Source of the DNA: Marinobacterium marinum
GTDB lineage: Bacteria; Pseudomonadota; Gammaproteobacteria; Pseudomonadales; Balneatricaceae
DNA length: 64,000 nucleotides
Assembly: GCF_013868415.1 (NCBI RefSeq)
Contig: NZ_JACEMT010000041.1
Coordinates: forward strand, 62,001 to 126,000
Direction of reading: 5' to 3'
Positions 34,870 to 43,759 of this stretch are shown in pieces (position 1 is the stretch's first letter; each line of letters opens with the position of its first letter). The position numbers and the translations under genes were made by a program. The notes beneath the pieces are model-generated. The model was not told the DNA's origin. It did no database searches and saw only the letters and a list, made by a program, of their open reading frames with translations.

Positions 34870-34898
34870 TAAAAAACCTCATTCCTGATTGATGAGGT
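34870..34898 (-). terminator. Integrase terminator that also masks the ribosome site of the next gene
   Basis: On the minus strand AACCTCAT and ATGAGGTT pair with a 9-base loop and are followed by TTTTTT, so it can terminate transcripts from the integrase. GAGG in the 3' arm lies 8 bases from ATG 34868 and would be hidden in the stem. The same structure thus may act as terminator, attenuator and translational switch. Confidence 0.6.
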
Positions 34899-34931
34899 TT
34901 AATAATAGACGTAGTTATTTCAGCAAACAAC

Positions 34932-34960
34932 ACTATAGGGCAAAAAAAACCATGTTTCAA
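34932..34960 (-). promoter_or_regulatory. Strong sigma-70 promoter of the early satellite operon
   Basis: On the minus strand TTGAAA (34960-34955), 17 bases, TATAGT (34937-34932). Transcription would start near 34925, leaving a leader of about 57 bases that contains the hairpin at 34870-34898. It lies in the 129-base gap after the integrase stop. Confidence 0.65.
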
Positions 34961-34997
34961 CCATTATGCACAAAAAAATTAGGCGGGTTTGGGGTTG

Positions 34998-36338
34998 CTA
35001 TCGCGCGGCCTCTTCGCTGCTATTTGGTGCTACCTGCAGGCTCTGGCCCAATACCTCCAGCGCGTGTGCTGCTGAATGCGGTGCCAAGTGGCCATAGTGC
35101 CGTTCGATCATCTTAGTGGACTTATGACCGGCTAATTTCGCCACGGTGAACAATGGCACGTTGTTAGCCACCAGCGTTGAAATGAAATGGTGCCGGGTAC
35201 TGTATAGCTCCGGCTCTAGACCCGTGATTGTTCGCAGCTTGTTCCATGTTCGATTGAGTACCACTTGTGAGACTTGGCCGCCACGGGGCGTTGTGAACAC
35301 TAGCCCGCCATCGGGTTTGCCGCATTTATCGAACCAATCGCGCATAATTTCCAGGCACTCCCCCTGCAGCGGCATTGTTACCTTAGCCGGGTCTGGATGA
35401 TCTAATGTTTTGTTCGGGACTTTGGTCAGCCGCTTGAACTGGATATTCAATTCACCCCCCCATACAAGCGAGCGCAGATCACCGGGGCGCAAACCAGTAT
35501 GCAAAGCGAGGATCACCAGCGGCTTGAACCACTCCACGGGATCGGCTCGAACGTCCAGCGTGTGCGGCAACCGCTCTAATCCATCACGGATCAAACGGAT
35601 CTCATCCGGGGTTAACATACGGCGCTTGGCTGCATCCCTGTCGGCGGCTATACGTTTTTTCTCTTCGGCGGTTGGCTCCTTGAGCTGAACACCTTTCAAC
35701 GGATTGAAGGCGATAACCTCCTCTTTCACGGCATGATTCAACAGCGCCTGAATGGCTGAATAGAAGCGTTTAATACTGCTGTGCCGCTTGCCGTCTTTTT
35801 CTAGCTGCAACTGCCAAGTTGTTACCCGCCCCTTGTCTAGCCTCTCCAGTTCCAGATCCAGCCACTCAGGGAACGCGCTCTCGATCATCTTTTTGGTGGG
35901 TGTACCACCGTTGCGGCGGCGTGATAGGTCGCGCATATATGGCCCGTCTAGGTAGCCACGGACGGTTGCGAATTGCCGTTGCTGCTTTTCCTGTTCGCGC
36001 TGCTTTGCCTCTTCCTTGAGCTTGTCGATCTGCTCCAGCGGATCAACTTCAGGCAAGCCAGCCCGGTACTGTCGAGCAACGGTAGCGGCTTGAACGTGGG
36101 TCATTTCAGGATAGCGGCCAATTGTGGCTATACGCACCTTGCCAGCGGCGTTGCTGTACCTGAACCGCCAAGTGCCAGCAGGCACTTTAATCTTGTTGCC
36201 GTTGCTGTCTTTGCCTGAACGCTCGACCTTCACCAGATGAAACCCGGCGGTCATAGCGCAGGGCAATTCCTTGCGCTCGGGTGCGTCCTGAATATGCGCT
36301 TTGGCTGCATTGTTATCAATGCTAGTGATCTTTGCCAT
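34998..36338 (-). CDS. int: Tyrosine integrase of the satellite
   Basis: 446 residues from ATG 36338. N-terminal arm-binding and SAM-like core-binding parts (GLKEPT-type linker region about 80-250), then the catalytic domain with the conserved residues in LALHTGLRPGDLRSLVW (R), YSTRHHFISTL (R and H), LAGHKSTKMIERHYGHL (H and the nucleophile Y). It belongs to the phage/genomic-island integrases that use gene 3' ends. The gene lies 168 bases from the ppsA stop, next to the attachment site; GCAAACAT arm sites lie in its own leader, so integrase may control its own transcription. Confidence 0.9.
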   Translation of the reverse strand: MAKITSIDNNAAKAHIQDAPERKELPCAMTAGFHLVKVERSGKDSNGNKIKVPAGTWRFRYSNAAGKVRIATIGRYPEMTHVQAATVARQYRAGLPEVDPLEQIDKLKEEAKQREQEKQQRQFATVRGYLDGPYMRDLSRRRNGGTPTKKMIESAFPEWLDLELERLDKGRVTTWQLQLEKDGKRHSSIKRFYSAIQALLNHAVKEEVIAFNPLKGVQLKEPTAEEKKRIAADRDAAKRRMLTPDEIRLIRDGLERLPHTLDVRADPVEWFKPLVILALHTGLRPGDLRSLVWGGELNIQFKRLTKVPNKTLDHPDPAKVTMPLQGECLEIMRDWFDKCGKPDGGLVFTTPRGGQVSQVVLNRTWNKLRTITGLEPELYSTRHHFISTLVANNVPLFTVAKLAGHKSTKMIERHYGHLAPHSAAHALEVLGQSLQVAPNSSEEAAR

Positions 36339-36359
36339 GCTGTTTGCTCTCCATTTTCT

Positions 36360-36378
36360 GCAAACATTTTGCAAACAT
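36360..36378 (+). repeat. Putative integrase arm-type sites, integrase end
   Basis: GCAAACAT at 36360-36367 and 36371-36378, the same pair and 11-base spacing as at 27789-27807. Located 22 bases before the integrase ATG and 140 bases from the core site. Confidence 0.6.
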
Positions 36379-36467
36379 CATAATGGAAGAATCAGCAAAA
36401 AACAGCACTAACCTGAAATAACGCCATCGGGCAATAAGAATGGGTAACTGTTTGTTTTTGAAGGCCA

Positions 36468-36489
36468 AACCCCCGTTTTTCAGGGGGTT
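36468..36489. terminator. Hairpin after the present end of ppsA
   Basis: AACCCCC (36468-36474) and GGGGGTT (36483-36489) with an eight-base loop, 17 bases after the ppsA stop on the minus strand. It is brought by the element and may replace the displaced native terminator; the U tract is short. Confidence 0.45.
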
Positions 36490-36505
36490 CAGCTATGGGG
36501 CGGGA

Positions 36506-38875
36506 TTACGATTTTTCTTCGTTGGCCAGGAAGAACCAGGTATCCAGTACGGAGTCCGGGTTCAGGGACACGCTGTTGATGCCCTGCTCCATCAGCCAGC
36601 GGGCCAGATCCGGATGATCGGACGGGCCCTGACCGCAGATGCCGACGTACTTGCCCTGTTTGCGACAGGCTTCGATCGCCATGCCCAGCAAGCGCTTGAC
36701 TGCTTCGTTACGTTCGTCGAACAGGTGCGCGATGATGCCGGAGTCGCGGTCCAGACCCAGAGTCAGCTGGGTCAGGTCGTTGGAGCCGATGGAGAAACCA
36801 TCGAAGTACTCCAGGAACTGATCCGCCAGCAGGGCATTGGACGGGATCTCGCACATCATGATCAGGCGCAGACCGTTCTGGCCTCGCTTGAGACCGTTTT
36901 CGGCCAGCAGATCGACCACTTGCTTGGCCTCGCCCGGGGTACGCACGAACGGCAGCATGATCTCGACGTTGGTCAGCTTCATTTCGTCACGCACGCGCTT
37001 GAGCGCACGGCATTCCAGTTCGAAGCAATCACGGAAGTTGTCGGAGATGTAACGCGCCGCACCACGGAAGCCCAGCATCGGGTTTTCTTCGCTTGGTTCG
37101 TAGCGGTCGCCGCCAATCAGATGGCCGTACTCGTTCGACTTGAAGTCGGACATGCGTACGATCACCTTCTTCGGATAAAAAGCCGCGGCCAGGGTGGAGA
37201 TGCCTTCCACCAGCTTATCGACATAGAAGTCGACCGGGGATGCATAGCCGCCGATACGACGCTCAATGATCTGCTTGGTATCACGCGGTTGATCATCAAA
37301 GTTCAGCAATGCTTTGGGGTGCACGCCAATCATCCGGTTGATGATGAATTCCAGGCGTGCCAGGCCCACACCGGCATTGGGCAGTGACTGGAAATCAAAG
37401 GCACGGTCCGGGTTGCCCACGTTCATCATGATATCGAACGGCAGGCTCGGCATGGATTCGACGCTGTTACTCTGATGCTCGAACGCCAACTTGCCTTCAT
37501 AGGCGCGACCGGTATCACCTTCAGCACAGGAAACGGTCACATCCTGACCATCCTGCAGCTTTTCGGTGGCGTCGCCACAGCCCACAATGGCCGGGATACC
37601 CAGTTCGCGCGCGATGATCGCCGCATGGCAGGTACGACCGCCACGATTGGTCACGATGGCGGAAGCACGCTTCATCACCGGCTCCCAGTCCGGGTCGGTC
37701 ATGTCGGTGACCAGTACATCACCCGGCTGCACTTCGTGCATCTGCTCCAGGCCGCTGACCACACGCACAGGACCCGAACCGATACGATGGCCGATGGAGC
37801 GGCCTTCAACCAGCACCTTGCCTTTCTCTTTCAGCAGGTAACGTTCGATGACCGTGCCCTTGTTCTGGCTCTGCACGGTTTCAGGACGCGCCTGCACGAC
37901 GTACAGCTTGCCGTCGTCACCGTCCTTGGCCCACTCGATATCCATCGGGCGACCGTAGTGTTTTTCAATGATCACGGCAATACGCGCCAGCTCTTCTACA
38001 TCAGCATCGTTGATGGAGAACTGGTTGCGCTCGGCCTTGGCCACATCGACAGTCTCTACGGCCTTACCGGCGCTGCCGTCATCGGTGTAGACCATCTTGA
38101 GCGCCTTGGAGCCCAGGGTACGACGCAGGATTGCAGGTGCACCCTGAGCCAGAGTCGGCTTGTAGACGTAAAATTCGTCCGGATTCACGGCACCCTGAAC
38201 CACGGTTTCCCCGAGGCCATAGGCAGAGGTAATGAACACCACATGATTGAAGCCGGATTCGGTGTCCATGGTGAACATGACACCGGAAGAACCTGTTTCG
38301 GAACGCACCATGCGCTGAATACCGGCCGACAACGCCACTTCCGCATGGGTAAAGCCCTTGTGTACACGGTAGGAAATGGCACGGTCGTTATACAGGGAAG
38401 CAAACACTTCCTTGATGGCGTGCTTGACGTTGTCCAGGCCACGAATATTCAGGAAGGTTTCCTGCTGACCGGCGAAAGATGCGTCGGGCAGATCTTCTGC
38501 AGTAGCGGACGAACGCACGGCGACAGCAATTTCATCACCGCCTGTCATTTCGGCCCAGGCCTCATTGATCGCCTGATCCAGTTCAGGCTGAAACTCAGCC
38601 TCCATGATCCACTGGCGGATATTGCCACCGGTTTCGATCAGGGCCCGGGTATCATCCGCATCCAGCGCATCCAGCGCCTGATTGATGCGGTCGGCCAGAC
38701 CACTTTGCGCCAGAAAGTCGCGATAAGCCGCTGCGGTAGTCGCGAAACCGCCCGGCACACGCACACCCGCGTCACTGAGCTGGTGAATCATTTCACCCAA
38801 AGATGCATTCTTGCCGCCGACTTTGTCGACATCTCCCATGCCTGCCTGTTCCAGGCGCAGTACATAATCCTGCAA
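36506..38875 (-). CDS. ppsA: Phosphoenolpyruvate synthase
   Basis: 789 residues. ATP-grasp N-terminal domain ([31 protein letters not shown]), the phospho-histidine swivel domain ([15 protein letters not shown]) and the PEP-binding barrel ([30 protein letters not shown]). It makes PEP from pyruvate and ATP for gluconeogenesis. The start is a TTG at 38875 with GGAG 7 bases upstream; it gives [13 protein letters not shown], colinear with Pseudomonas PpsA, while upstream ATGs lack ribosome sites. The last residues (NEEKS) come from the integrated satellite. Divergent from its regulator ppsR. Confidence 0.93.
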   Translation of the reverse strand: MQDYVLRLEQAGMGDVDKVGGKNASLGEMIHQLSDAGVRVPGGFATTAAAYRDFLAQSGLADRINQALDALDADDTRALIETGGNIRQWIMEAEFQPELDQAINEAWAEMTGGDEIAVAVRSSATAEDLPDASFAGQQETFLNIRGLDNVKHAIKEVFASLYNDRAISYRVHKGFTHAEVALSAGIQRMVRSETGSSGVMFTMDTESGFNHVVFITSAYGLGETVVQGAVNPDEFYVYKPTLAQGAPAILRRTLGSKALKMVYTDDGSAGKAVETVDVAKAERNQFSINDADVEELARIAVIIEKHYGRPMDIEWAKDGDDGKLYVVQARPETVQSQNKGTVIERYLLKEKGKVLVEGRSIGHRIGSGPVRVVSGLEQMHEVQPGDVLVTDMTDPDWEPVMKRASAIVTNRGGRTCHAAIIARELGIPAIVGCGDATEKLQDGQDVTVSCAEGDTGRAYEGKLAFEHQSNSVESMPSLPFDIMMNVGNPDRAFDFQSLPNAGVGLARLEFIINRMIGVHPKALLNFDDQPRDTKQIIERRIGGYASPVDFYVDKLVEGISTLAAAFYPKKVIVRMSDFKSNEYGHLIGGDRYEPSEENPMLGFRGAARYISDNFRDCFELECRALKRVRDEMKLTNVEIMLPFVRTPGEAKQVVDLLAENGLKRGQNGLRLIMMCEIPSNALLADQFLEYFDGFSIGSNDLTQLTLGLDRDSGIIAHLFDERNEAVKRLLGMAIEACRKQGKYVGICGQGPSDHPDLARWLMEQGINSVSLNPDSVLDTWFFLANEEKS
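36518..36537 (+). repeat. Attachment site, integrase end, inside ppsA
   Basis: TTCGTTGGCCAGGAAGAACC, identical to 27717-27736. On the minus strand it codes FFLANE of ppsA and is followed by GAA AAA TCG TAA, so the gene is closed in frame by element sequence. Confidence 0.88.
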
Positions 38876-39059
38876 AGCCAATTCTCCTGAGTCTGAGCCG
38901 TTTGACGTAAGGATCATTATTATTATTTTCACCGAAAGCCGGATAATACTGCAGAAATCACAAAAAATCTTGGCTTCGGCGAAATGTAAATTAACTACAA
39001 AAACACGGGCCCGATTTTCTGCTAGAGTAGCCTTTTAGCAAAAGGCTTAATAGCGCAAC

Positions 39060-39071
39060 ATTGTCGACAAT
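39060..39071 (+). promoter_or_regulatory. GntR-type operator ATTGTCGACAAT upstream of ppsR
   Basis: A perfect 12-bp palindrome 11 bases before the ppsR ATG, identical to the one upstream of the prp regulator gene at 56756-56767. A bound regulator here would block ppsR transcription. The divergent ppsA start is 185 bases away. Confidence 0.6.
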
Positions 39072-39082
39072 CAGGATGTAAC

Positions 39083-39901
39083 ATGAAAAGAACGGCCTTC
39101 TTTATTTCCGATGGCACCGGCATTACCGCCGAAACACTGGGCAATAGTCTGCTTTCACAATTCGAGGCAATACAGTTCGATAAGATCACCCTGCCCTATG
39201 TCGACACCCCCGAAAAAGCCAAGGTCATTGTTGAACGTATCAATCAGCAGGCAGAGGAAGACGGCAAGCCACCCATTGTACTGGACACCATCGTCAATGA
39301 TGAGATTCGCGACTTGCTGGCAACCTGCAACGGTTTCAAAATCGACGTCTTTTCCACGTTTCTCAAGCCCCTGGAATCGGAACTGGAAACGCATTCGTCC
39401 TACACTGTCGGCAAGTCACACGCCATCAACGAAATGGAGCGCTACAAGGACCGCATCGACTCGGTCAACTTCGCGCTGGACAACGATGACGGCGCCCGCA
39501 CACGGCAATACAACAAGGCCGACATCATTCTGGTTGGCGTCTCACGCTGCGGTAAAACCCCCACCTGCCTGTACATGGCACTGCAATTCGGCATCCGGGC
39601 CGCCAACTACCCCTTGACCGAGGAGGACATGGAGGCCAGCCGCCTGCCGGAATGCCTGCAAGAGCACCGACACAAACTGTATGGGCTAACCATCGATCCT
39701 TTTCAGCTGGCGGCCATACGGCACGAACGACGAGCCAACAGCCGCTATGCATCACTGGATCAGTGCGATTTCGAGGTGCGTACGGTGGAGCGCCTGTTCC
39801 AGAAGGAAAACCTCAATTGCATCAACACAACCAATTTTTCCATTGAAGAGATCGCGACCCGCATAATCAATGAGTCCGGCCTGAAACGCCGCATCAGCTG
39901 A
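39083..39901 (+). CDS. ppsR: PEP synthase regulatory protein (kinase/pyrophosphorylase)
   Basis: 272 residues, full length for the DUF299 family. N-terminal [20 protein letters not shown] and a P-loop GVSRCGKTP at 152-160 near the centre; the C-terminus ends [11 protein letters not shown]. It inactivates PpsA by ADP-dependent phosphorylation of a threonine and reactivates it by phosphorolysis. Divergent from ppsA, the common arrangement. The stop abuts the stop of the convergent dioxygenase gene (39901/39902). Confidence 0.93.
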   Translation: MKRTAFFISDGTGITAETLGNSLLSQFEAIQFDKITLPYVDTPEKAKVIVERINQQAEEDGKPPIVLDTIVNDEIRDLLATCNGFKIDVFSTFLKPLESELETHSSYTVGKSHAINEMERYKDRIDSVNFALDNDDGARTRQYNKADIILVGVSRCGKTPTCLYMALQFGIRAANYPLTEEDMEASRLPECLQEHRHKLYGLTIDPFQLAAIRHERRANSRYASLDQCDFEVRTVERLFQKENLNCINTTNFSIEEIATRIINESGLKRRIS

Positions 39902-40264
39902 TCAGCGTCCTGACTCGAACATCGACAGATTCAGCGGGACAGCCTGCCCCAACCAATAGGCGTAATCGGTGTGATCCTTGTAATCATCGCCGGTTACGCC
40001 ATGTACCAACACATCCAGATCACCGCGCTGTATATCCAGCCAGGGGATGAAGGCGTCGAAATCACGATGTGTAAACAGGATTTGGACACTCCAGCGGGGA
40101 TGAGGCCCCACCGGCTTCTGGTGTATACGGCCAACATTTAGACCGAAAGACTGACTGACCAAGGCACAGAGCGCCGTAACACGATCAACGCTCTGTTCAT
40201 CGAAGTAGATATGCGCATGATAGACCTTGTGGCGATTTACCGGATAGGCAGAAGTCGTGTTCAT
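39902..40264 (-). CDS. DOPA 4,5-dioxygenase-family protein
   Basis: 120 residues. Family stretches: VYHAHIYFDE, GRIHQKPVGPHPRWSVQILF (with the histidines that bind metal) and ILTHRDFDAFIPWL-like FTHRDFDAFIPWLDIQRG, then VLVHGVTGDDYKDHTDYAYW. Members resemble fungal DOPA extradiol dioxygenases; the bacterial substrate is not known. Two adjacent ATGs (40267, 40264) are possible; 40264 has the better distance to GGA. Confidence 0.82.
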   Translation of the reverse strand: MNTTSAYPVNRHKVYHAHIYFDEQSVDRVTALCALVSQSFGLNVGRIHQKPVGPHPRWSVQILFTHRDFDAFIPWLDIQRGDLDVLVHGVTGDDYKDHTDYAYWLGQAVPLNLSMFESGR

Positions 40265-40405
40265 CATCGTTCCGTCAAAAACCAAACCTGAAGTGTACGC
40301 ATCCGCCGCATTACAGTGCAAATCTGCGCCCCCTATCTGTGACGAACAGCACTTTTCTCATAAAATGGAAGGCGTTTCCCTTACACCTATTTTTGGAGTT
40401 CCACC

Positions 40406-40972
40406 ATGCCGAAAGCGGCCGATGTTAAACGTGGCAATCTGGTCGAAATCAATGGACAGTACATGCTGGTCCAGCAAATCGATATTTCCAGCCCGACTGC
40501 ACGCGGCGCCAAGACCCTGTACCGCATGCGATTCAGCAAACTGCCCGGCGGTGGTCGACACGAAGAGACCTTCACCGGCGACGACATGCTGAAAGATGCG
40601 GCCCTGGAGCGACGCAAGGTATCCTACCTGTACAAGGAAGGCGACCTGTACACCTTCATGGATACCGAAGACTATACCCAATACATGCTGAACAGCACCG
40701 CCATTGAAGCTGAACTGCCCTACCTGATGGACGGCATGGAAGACATCATGGCACTACTGGTGGATGACAATATCCTGACGATCGAACTGCCGGCAACAGT
40801 GGTAATGGAAATCATCGAGACAGTCCCCGGCATGAAGGCTGCCAGCGCAACAGGCCGCACCAAGCTCGCCAAATTCGCGACCGGCCTTGAGCTGCAGGTT
40901 CCCGAATACCTTGAGGCTGGCGAGAAAGTCAAAATCAACACCGAAACCGGCAAGTTCCTGTCTCGCGCCTGA
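40406..40972 (+). CDS. efpL: EfpL (YeiP), elongation factor P-like protein
   Basis: 188 residues, three OB-like beta barrels, colinear with E. coli YeiP. The tip loop reads DISSPTARGAKTLYRMR with an unmodified-type arginine at R33 instead of the lysine of EF-P, as in EfpL. EfpL relieves ribosome stalling at certain proline-containing motifs. GGAG lies 9 bases before the ATG. A pair of short GC-rich hairpins follows the stop (40980-41030). Confidence 0.9.
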   Translation: MPKAADVKRGNLVEINGQYMLVQQIDISSPTARGAKTLYRMRFSKLPGGGRHEETFTGDDMLKDAALERRKVSYLYKEGDLYTFMDTEDYTQYMLNSTAIEAELPYLMDGMEDIMALLVDDNILTIELPATVVMEIIETVPGMKAASATGRTKLAKFATGLELQVPEYLEAGEKVKINTETGKFLSRA

Positions 40973-41233
40973 CCCACCCGGGCCGTTAAACCGACGGCCC
41001 CACCTGCCGGGGCAACAGCCCCCTCGCCCACCATCAGCAGCAACCTGTTAAAATATGACACTATCTAACTATATAAATTAATTTAAACGTGTCATTTAAT
41101 AGCGTTTAAGGCTCTTACCGGCGCCGGTCCTTGATGAAGCGCACCGAGCAACATAAAATTCACTGCCCGCTGCGGGTATGGCGTTGCCCTTACACCTCGA
41201 CAGCAGCCAGTATCGACCAGACAGATGTGAGGC

Positions 41234-42154
41234 ATGACCAAAATACGTTGTATCGAAGAGCTCGTTCAGGAGTTCCAGGAACAAAGACCCATTCGGGGCG
41301 GCTCTCTGATCATTACCATTTTCGGTGATGCCATTGCGCCCCGCGGCGGCACAGTCTGGCTGGGTAGCCTGATCAACCTGCTGGAGCCTCTGGGGCTGAA
41401 CCAGCGCCTGGTCCGCACCTCCATATTCCGCCTGACCAAGGATGGGTGGCTGACTTCCAATCAGATCGGACGACGCAGTTACTATAGCCTGACCGATTCC
41501 GGCCGACGACGCTTTGAAAGCGCCTTTCGCCGTGTCTACGCGGAACTCTATCCCGAATGGGACGGCAAATGGGACATGGTATTGGCCAACCAGCTGGATA
41601 GCGAGTTGCGCAAGGTATTGAAAAAAGAGCTGGAATGGCAAGGCTTCGGCAACATTGCTCCCAGTATCATGGCGCACCCCATGGCAGACCCTCAGGAGCT
41701 GAACAACACCCTGCAAGAACTGTGCGTACAAAATGAAGTCATTCACATGCGTGCAGAAATGGTAGGCACCCAGACTTCGGAAGCCCTCAAGCAGCTGGTA
41801 CACGAATGCTGGAGCCTGCACGAACTGGCTGAAGATTATCAACAGTTTCTCGACCGCTTTCGCCCTATTCTGCGAGCACTCAAGTCAGTCGATGACCTGG
41901 AACCCGAACAGTGCTTCCAGCTTCGCACCCTGCTGATCCATCATTATCGACGCCTGCTGCTGCGCGACCCGTTGCTGCCTGAAAAGCTGCTGCCTGCAGA
42001 CTGGGCCGGCACATCTGCACGCCTGCTGTGCCGCAATATTTACCGCCTGATCTATGCTCAGGCCGATCAGTGGCTATCCGAAACTCAAGAGACGGCCGAC
42101 GGCCCGTTACCCGAACCGGTTCCCCGCTTTTACAAGCGTTTCGGCGACCTCTAA
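41234..42154 (+). CDS. paaX: PaaX-type repressor of phenylacetate degradation
   Basis: 306 residues, full length for PaaX. N-terminal winged helix (GGSLIITIFGDAIAPRGGTV; LNQRLVRTSIFRLTKDGWL) and the C-terminal PaaX domain (HHYRRLLLRDPLLPEKLLP; DWAGTSARLLCRNIYRLIY). PaaX binds phenylacetyl-CoA and releases the paa genes. A spaced inverted repeat ATGACAC/GTGTCAT (41055-41061, 41089-41095) lies in the 261-base gap upstream and may be its own operator. The paa catabolic genes themselves are not in the window; a DUF2889 gene follows by 27 bases, then convergent paaY. Confidence 0.88.
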   Translation: MTKIRCIEELVQEFQEQRPIRGGSLIITIFGDAIAPRGGTVWLGSLINLLEPLGLNQRLVRTSIFRLTKDGWLTSNQIGRRSYYSLTDSGRRRFESAFRRVYAELYPEWDGKWDMVLANQLDSELRKVLKKELEWQGFGNIAPSIMAHPMADPQELNNTLQELCVQNEVIHMRAEMVGTQTSEALKQLVHECWSLHELAEDYQQFLDRFRPILRALKSVDDLEPEQCFQLRTLLIHHYRRLLLRDPLLPEKLLPADWAGTSARLLCRNIYRLIYAQADQWLSETQETADGPLPEPVPRFYKRFGDL

Positions 42155-42181
42155 TCCGTACCCACACTCGAGGTAATCATC

Positions 42182-42742
42182 ATGCCCCTGCCCACCCCCG
42201 CCGAGCGCGAACCGGTGCATACACGCCATGTGACCTGTCAGGGTTACAAACGCAAGGACGGCCTTTGGGACATTGAAGGCGAACTCATCGATATCAAGAG
42301 TTTTGATCTGCAAGTTGCCGAGCGCAACAACGGAGTGATACCGGCAGGCGAACCCCTGCACAAGATGTCATTACGGATGACCATCGATTACGACCTGAAT
42401 ATTCTGGATGTTCAGGCATGTATGGACTACACCCCCTTTCGCCACTGCCCCGGCATTGCCGACAATTTCCGCAAATTAATCGGACACCGTATTGCCCCGG
42501 GCTTCACACGCCTGACCCGCGACCTGCTGGGTGGTACTCAAGGCTGCACCCACTTGCTGGAAATGCTGGGGGTACTGGCAACGACCGCCTATCAAACCAC
42601 CCACCACGAGCGAGAACAGCGCGAAGATTTCGGCACACAAGGTGGCGGACGCCCCCCCATGCTGAACACCTGCCACACCTTCGACACACGCGGCCCGGTG
42701 GTGCAGCAGTACTGGCCCCAGTTTTACGAAGGCAATGACTAG
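42182..42742 (+). CDS. DUF2889 protein in the paaX operon
   Basis: 186 residues covering one DUF2889 domain (GLWDIEGELIDIKSFDL; MTIDYDLNILDVQACMDYTP; GCTHLLEMLGVLATTAYQ). It is often found with aromatic-degradation genes; the biochemical role is not known. GGTAATCATC precedes the ATG. The 27-base gap to paaX suggests one transcript. Confidence 0.8.
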   Translation: MPLPTPAEREPVHTRHVTCQGYKRKDGLWDIEGELIDIKSFDLQVAERNNGVIPAGEPLHKMSLRMTIDYDLNILDVQACMDYTPFRHCPGIADNFRKLIGHRIAPGFTRLTRDLLGGTQGCTHLLEMLGVLATTAYQTTHHEREQREDFGTQGGGRPPMLNTCHTFDTRGPVVQQYWPQFYEGND

Positions 42743-42794
42743 CCCCGGTAACCGATACACGACGGCGAGAGCCAACCTCCCGCCGTTCCTGCTA

Positions 42795-43406
42795 TCAATC
42801 GCCCTTCTGCTTGACCTGATACAGCGGGATCACCTCGTCATCAAAGCTGAGCCGCTTGCGATCTGATTCCACTTCGGTCAGGGCCTCCACTTCCTGCATG
42901 GTGTTCAAACTGCGTATCGCCAGATCCTGATACTGACGCGTACCCGCCGATTTCCAGGCAACTTCCTGCTCTCCCAGTTCACGAATGATACGCGCAGGAG
43001 AGCCCGCGACCAGAGTACGCTCGGGTACCTCGAACCGAGCCTTGACGAACGCCATAGCCGCCACAATCGCAGACTCACCCACGACAGCACCATCCATGAT
43101 CACGGCATTCATACCCACCAGCGCGTTCCGCTTGATCACACAACCATGCAAGACAGCACCATGTCCGATATGCCCATCCTCTTCCACTACCGTATCTGTA
43201 CCGGGAAAACCGTGCATGACACAGGTGTCCTGGATATTTGCCCCTTCCTTCAGCACCAAACGACCGAAATCCCCTCGCAAACAGGCCGCCGGACCAACAT
43301 AACAGCGTGGTCCTATAATGACGTCACCAATCAGCACCGCGCTGGGGTGAACATAGGCGGTCGGATCTATGACCGGGGTAATACCATCAATGGAATAGAC
43401 TTTCAT
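42795..43406 (-). CDS. paaY: PaaY, gamma-carbonic-anhydrase-fold thioesterase
   Basis: 203 residues. Left-handed beta helix of hexapeptide repeats ([20 protein letters not shown]), with the metal-binding histidines in VMHGFPG and [13 protein letters not shown], then the PaaY C-terminal helix. PaaY hydrolyses dead-end CoA thioesters of the phenylacetate pathway. Slightly longer than E. coli PaaY (196). Start at 43406 with AGGAGACAGC upstream. Convergent with the DUF2889 gene; fits the paaX context. Confidence 0.87.
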   Translation of the reverse strand: MKVYSIDGITPVIDPTAYVHPSAVLIGDVIIGPRCYVGPAACLRGDFGRLVLKEGANIQDTCVMHGFPGTDTVVEEDGHIGHGAVLHGCVIKRNALVGMNAVIMDGAVVGESAIVAAMAFVKARFEVPERTLVAGSPARIIRELGEQEVAWKSAGTRQYQDLAIRSLNTMQEVEALTEVESDRKRLSFDDEVIPLYQVKQKGD

Positions 43407-43554
43407 GCTGTCTCCTTGGCTACAGACTTATCGTTATTTGAGTCAGTTCTAACATGCAACCGAACGAGACTCCAACCTTATATTTTTATATTGTGATACA
43501 TGATATATATTTTTTTTAATAAAAATGTATCTCTTTTTTCTTTGTGCTAAGATG

Positions 43555-43674
43555 CCAAAATGTTGCTCCAGCACGACCGGGCAACGCTCTCATCTTCCCT
43601 TCGGACATCCATCATCCGAAGCAAGCAATGTTACTTTGCCCTTGGCGGACCGGCTCTCGTCGGTCCGCGTTTTT
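43555..43674 (+). ncRNA. Candidate structured small RNA
   Basis: In the 353-base gap between paaY and the hydrolase, about 120 bases fold into successive stems: GTTGC...GCAAC (43562-43585), CTTCGGA...TCCGAAG (about 43600-43622) and a final terminator. An extended -10-like TGCTAAGAT (43545-43553) lies just before. The whole ends 86 bases before the next ATG, so a free RNA is more likely than a leader. No known RNA family recognised. Confidence 0.35.
43645..43674 (+). terminator. Intrinsic terminator
   Basis: GCGGACCG (43645-43652) and CGGTCCGC (43661-43668) with an eight-base loop, then G and TTTTT. No rightward protein gene lies before it within 900 bases, which is why an upstream RNA gene is suspected. 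Confidence 0.8.
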
Positions 43675-43759
43675 CTCTTTTTGCGTCCTCCGCCGACACG
43701 GTTCCCTGATGCACAGGTTCGGGCTATGCTGGAGACCACGCATAACAGGAGGAAAGACT

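Larger units (their letters stand above)
27717..36537. mobile_element. 8.8-kb integrated PICI-like phage satellite in the 3' end of ppsA
   Basis: Bounded by identical 20-bp direct repeats (27717-27736 and 36518-36537), with one unit of about 8801 bases. Contents from the ppsA side: tyrosine integrase, a leader with promoter and hairpin, 125-aa protein, AlpA regulator, 41-aa ORF, 97-aa protein, primase-helicase, iteron origin, serine recombinase, gp3-type terminase small subunit, and five small leftward genes. No capsid, tail, portal or large terminase, so it cannot be a complete phage. Integrase, AlpA, primase and origin in this order match Gram-negative PICIs; the terminase small subunit recalls packaging redirection by satellites. 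A plasmid-like integrative element is the alternative, given the iterons and resolvase. Confidence 0.85.

Noticed and set aside
27717-36537. Complete prophage
   Set aside because: No capsid, portal, tail, lysis or large terminase gene is present, and 8.8 kb is too small.
38876-38932. ATG starts of ppsA at 38932 or 38917
   Set aside because: They have no ribosome site, and the extra residues do not match homologues; TTG 38875 has GGAG at 7 bases and aligns with the Pseudomonas start.
43544-43759. N-terminal extension of the isochorismatase-family protein
   Set aside because: It crosses a strong terminator and shows no family similarity, while AGGAGGAA stands directly before ATG 43760.
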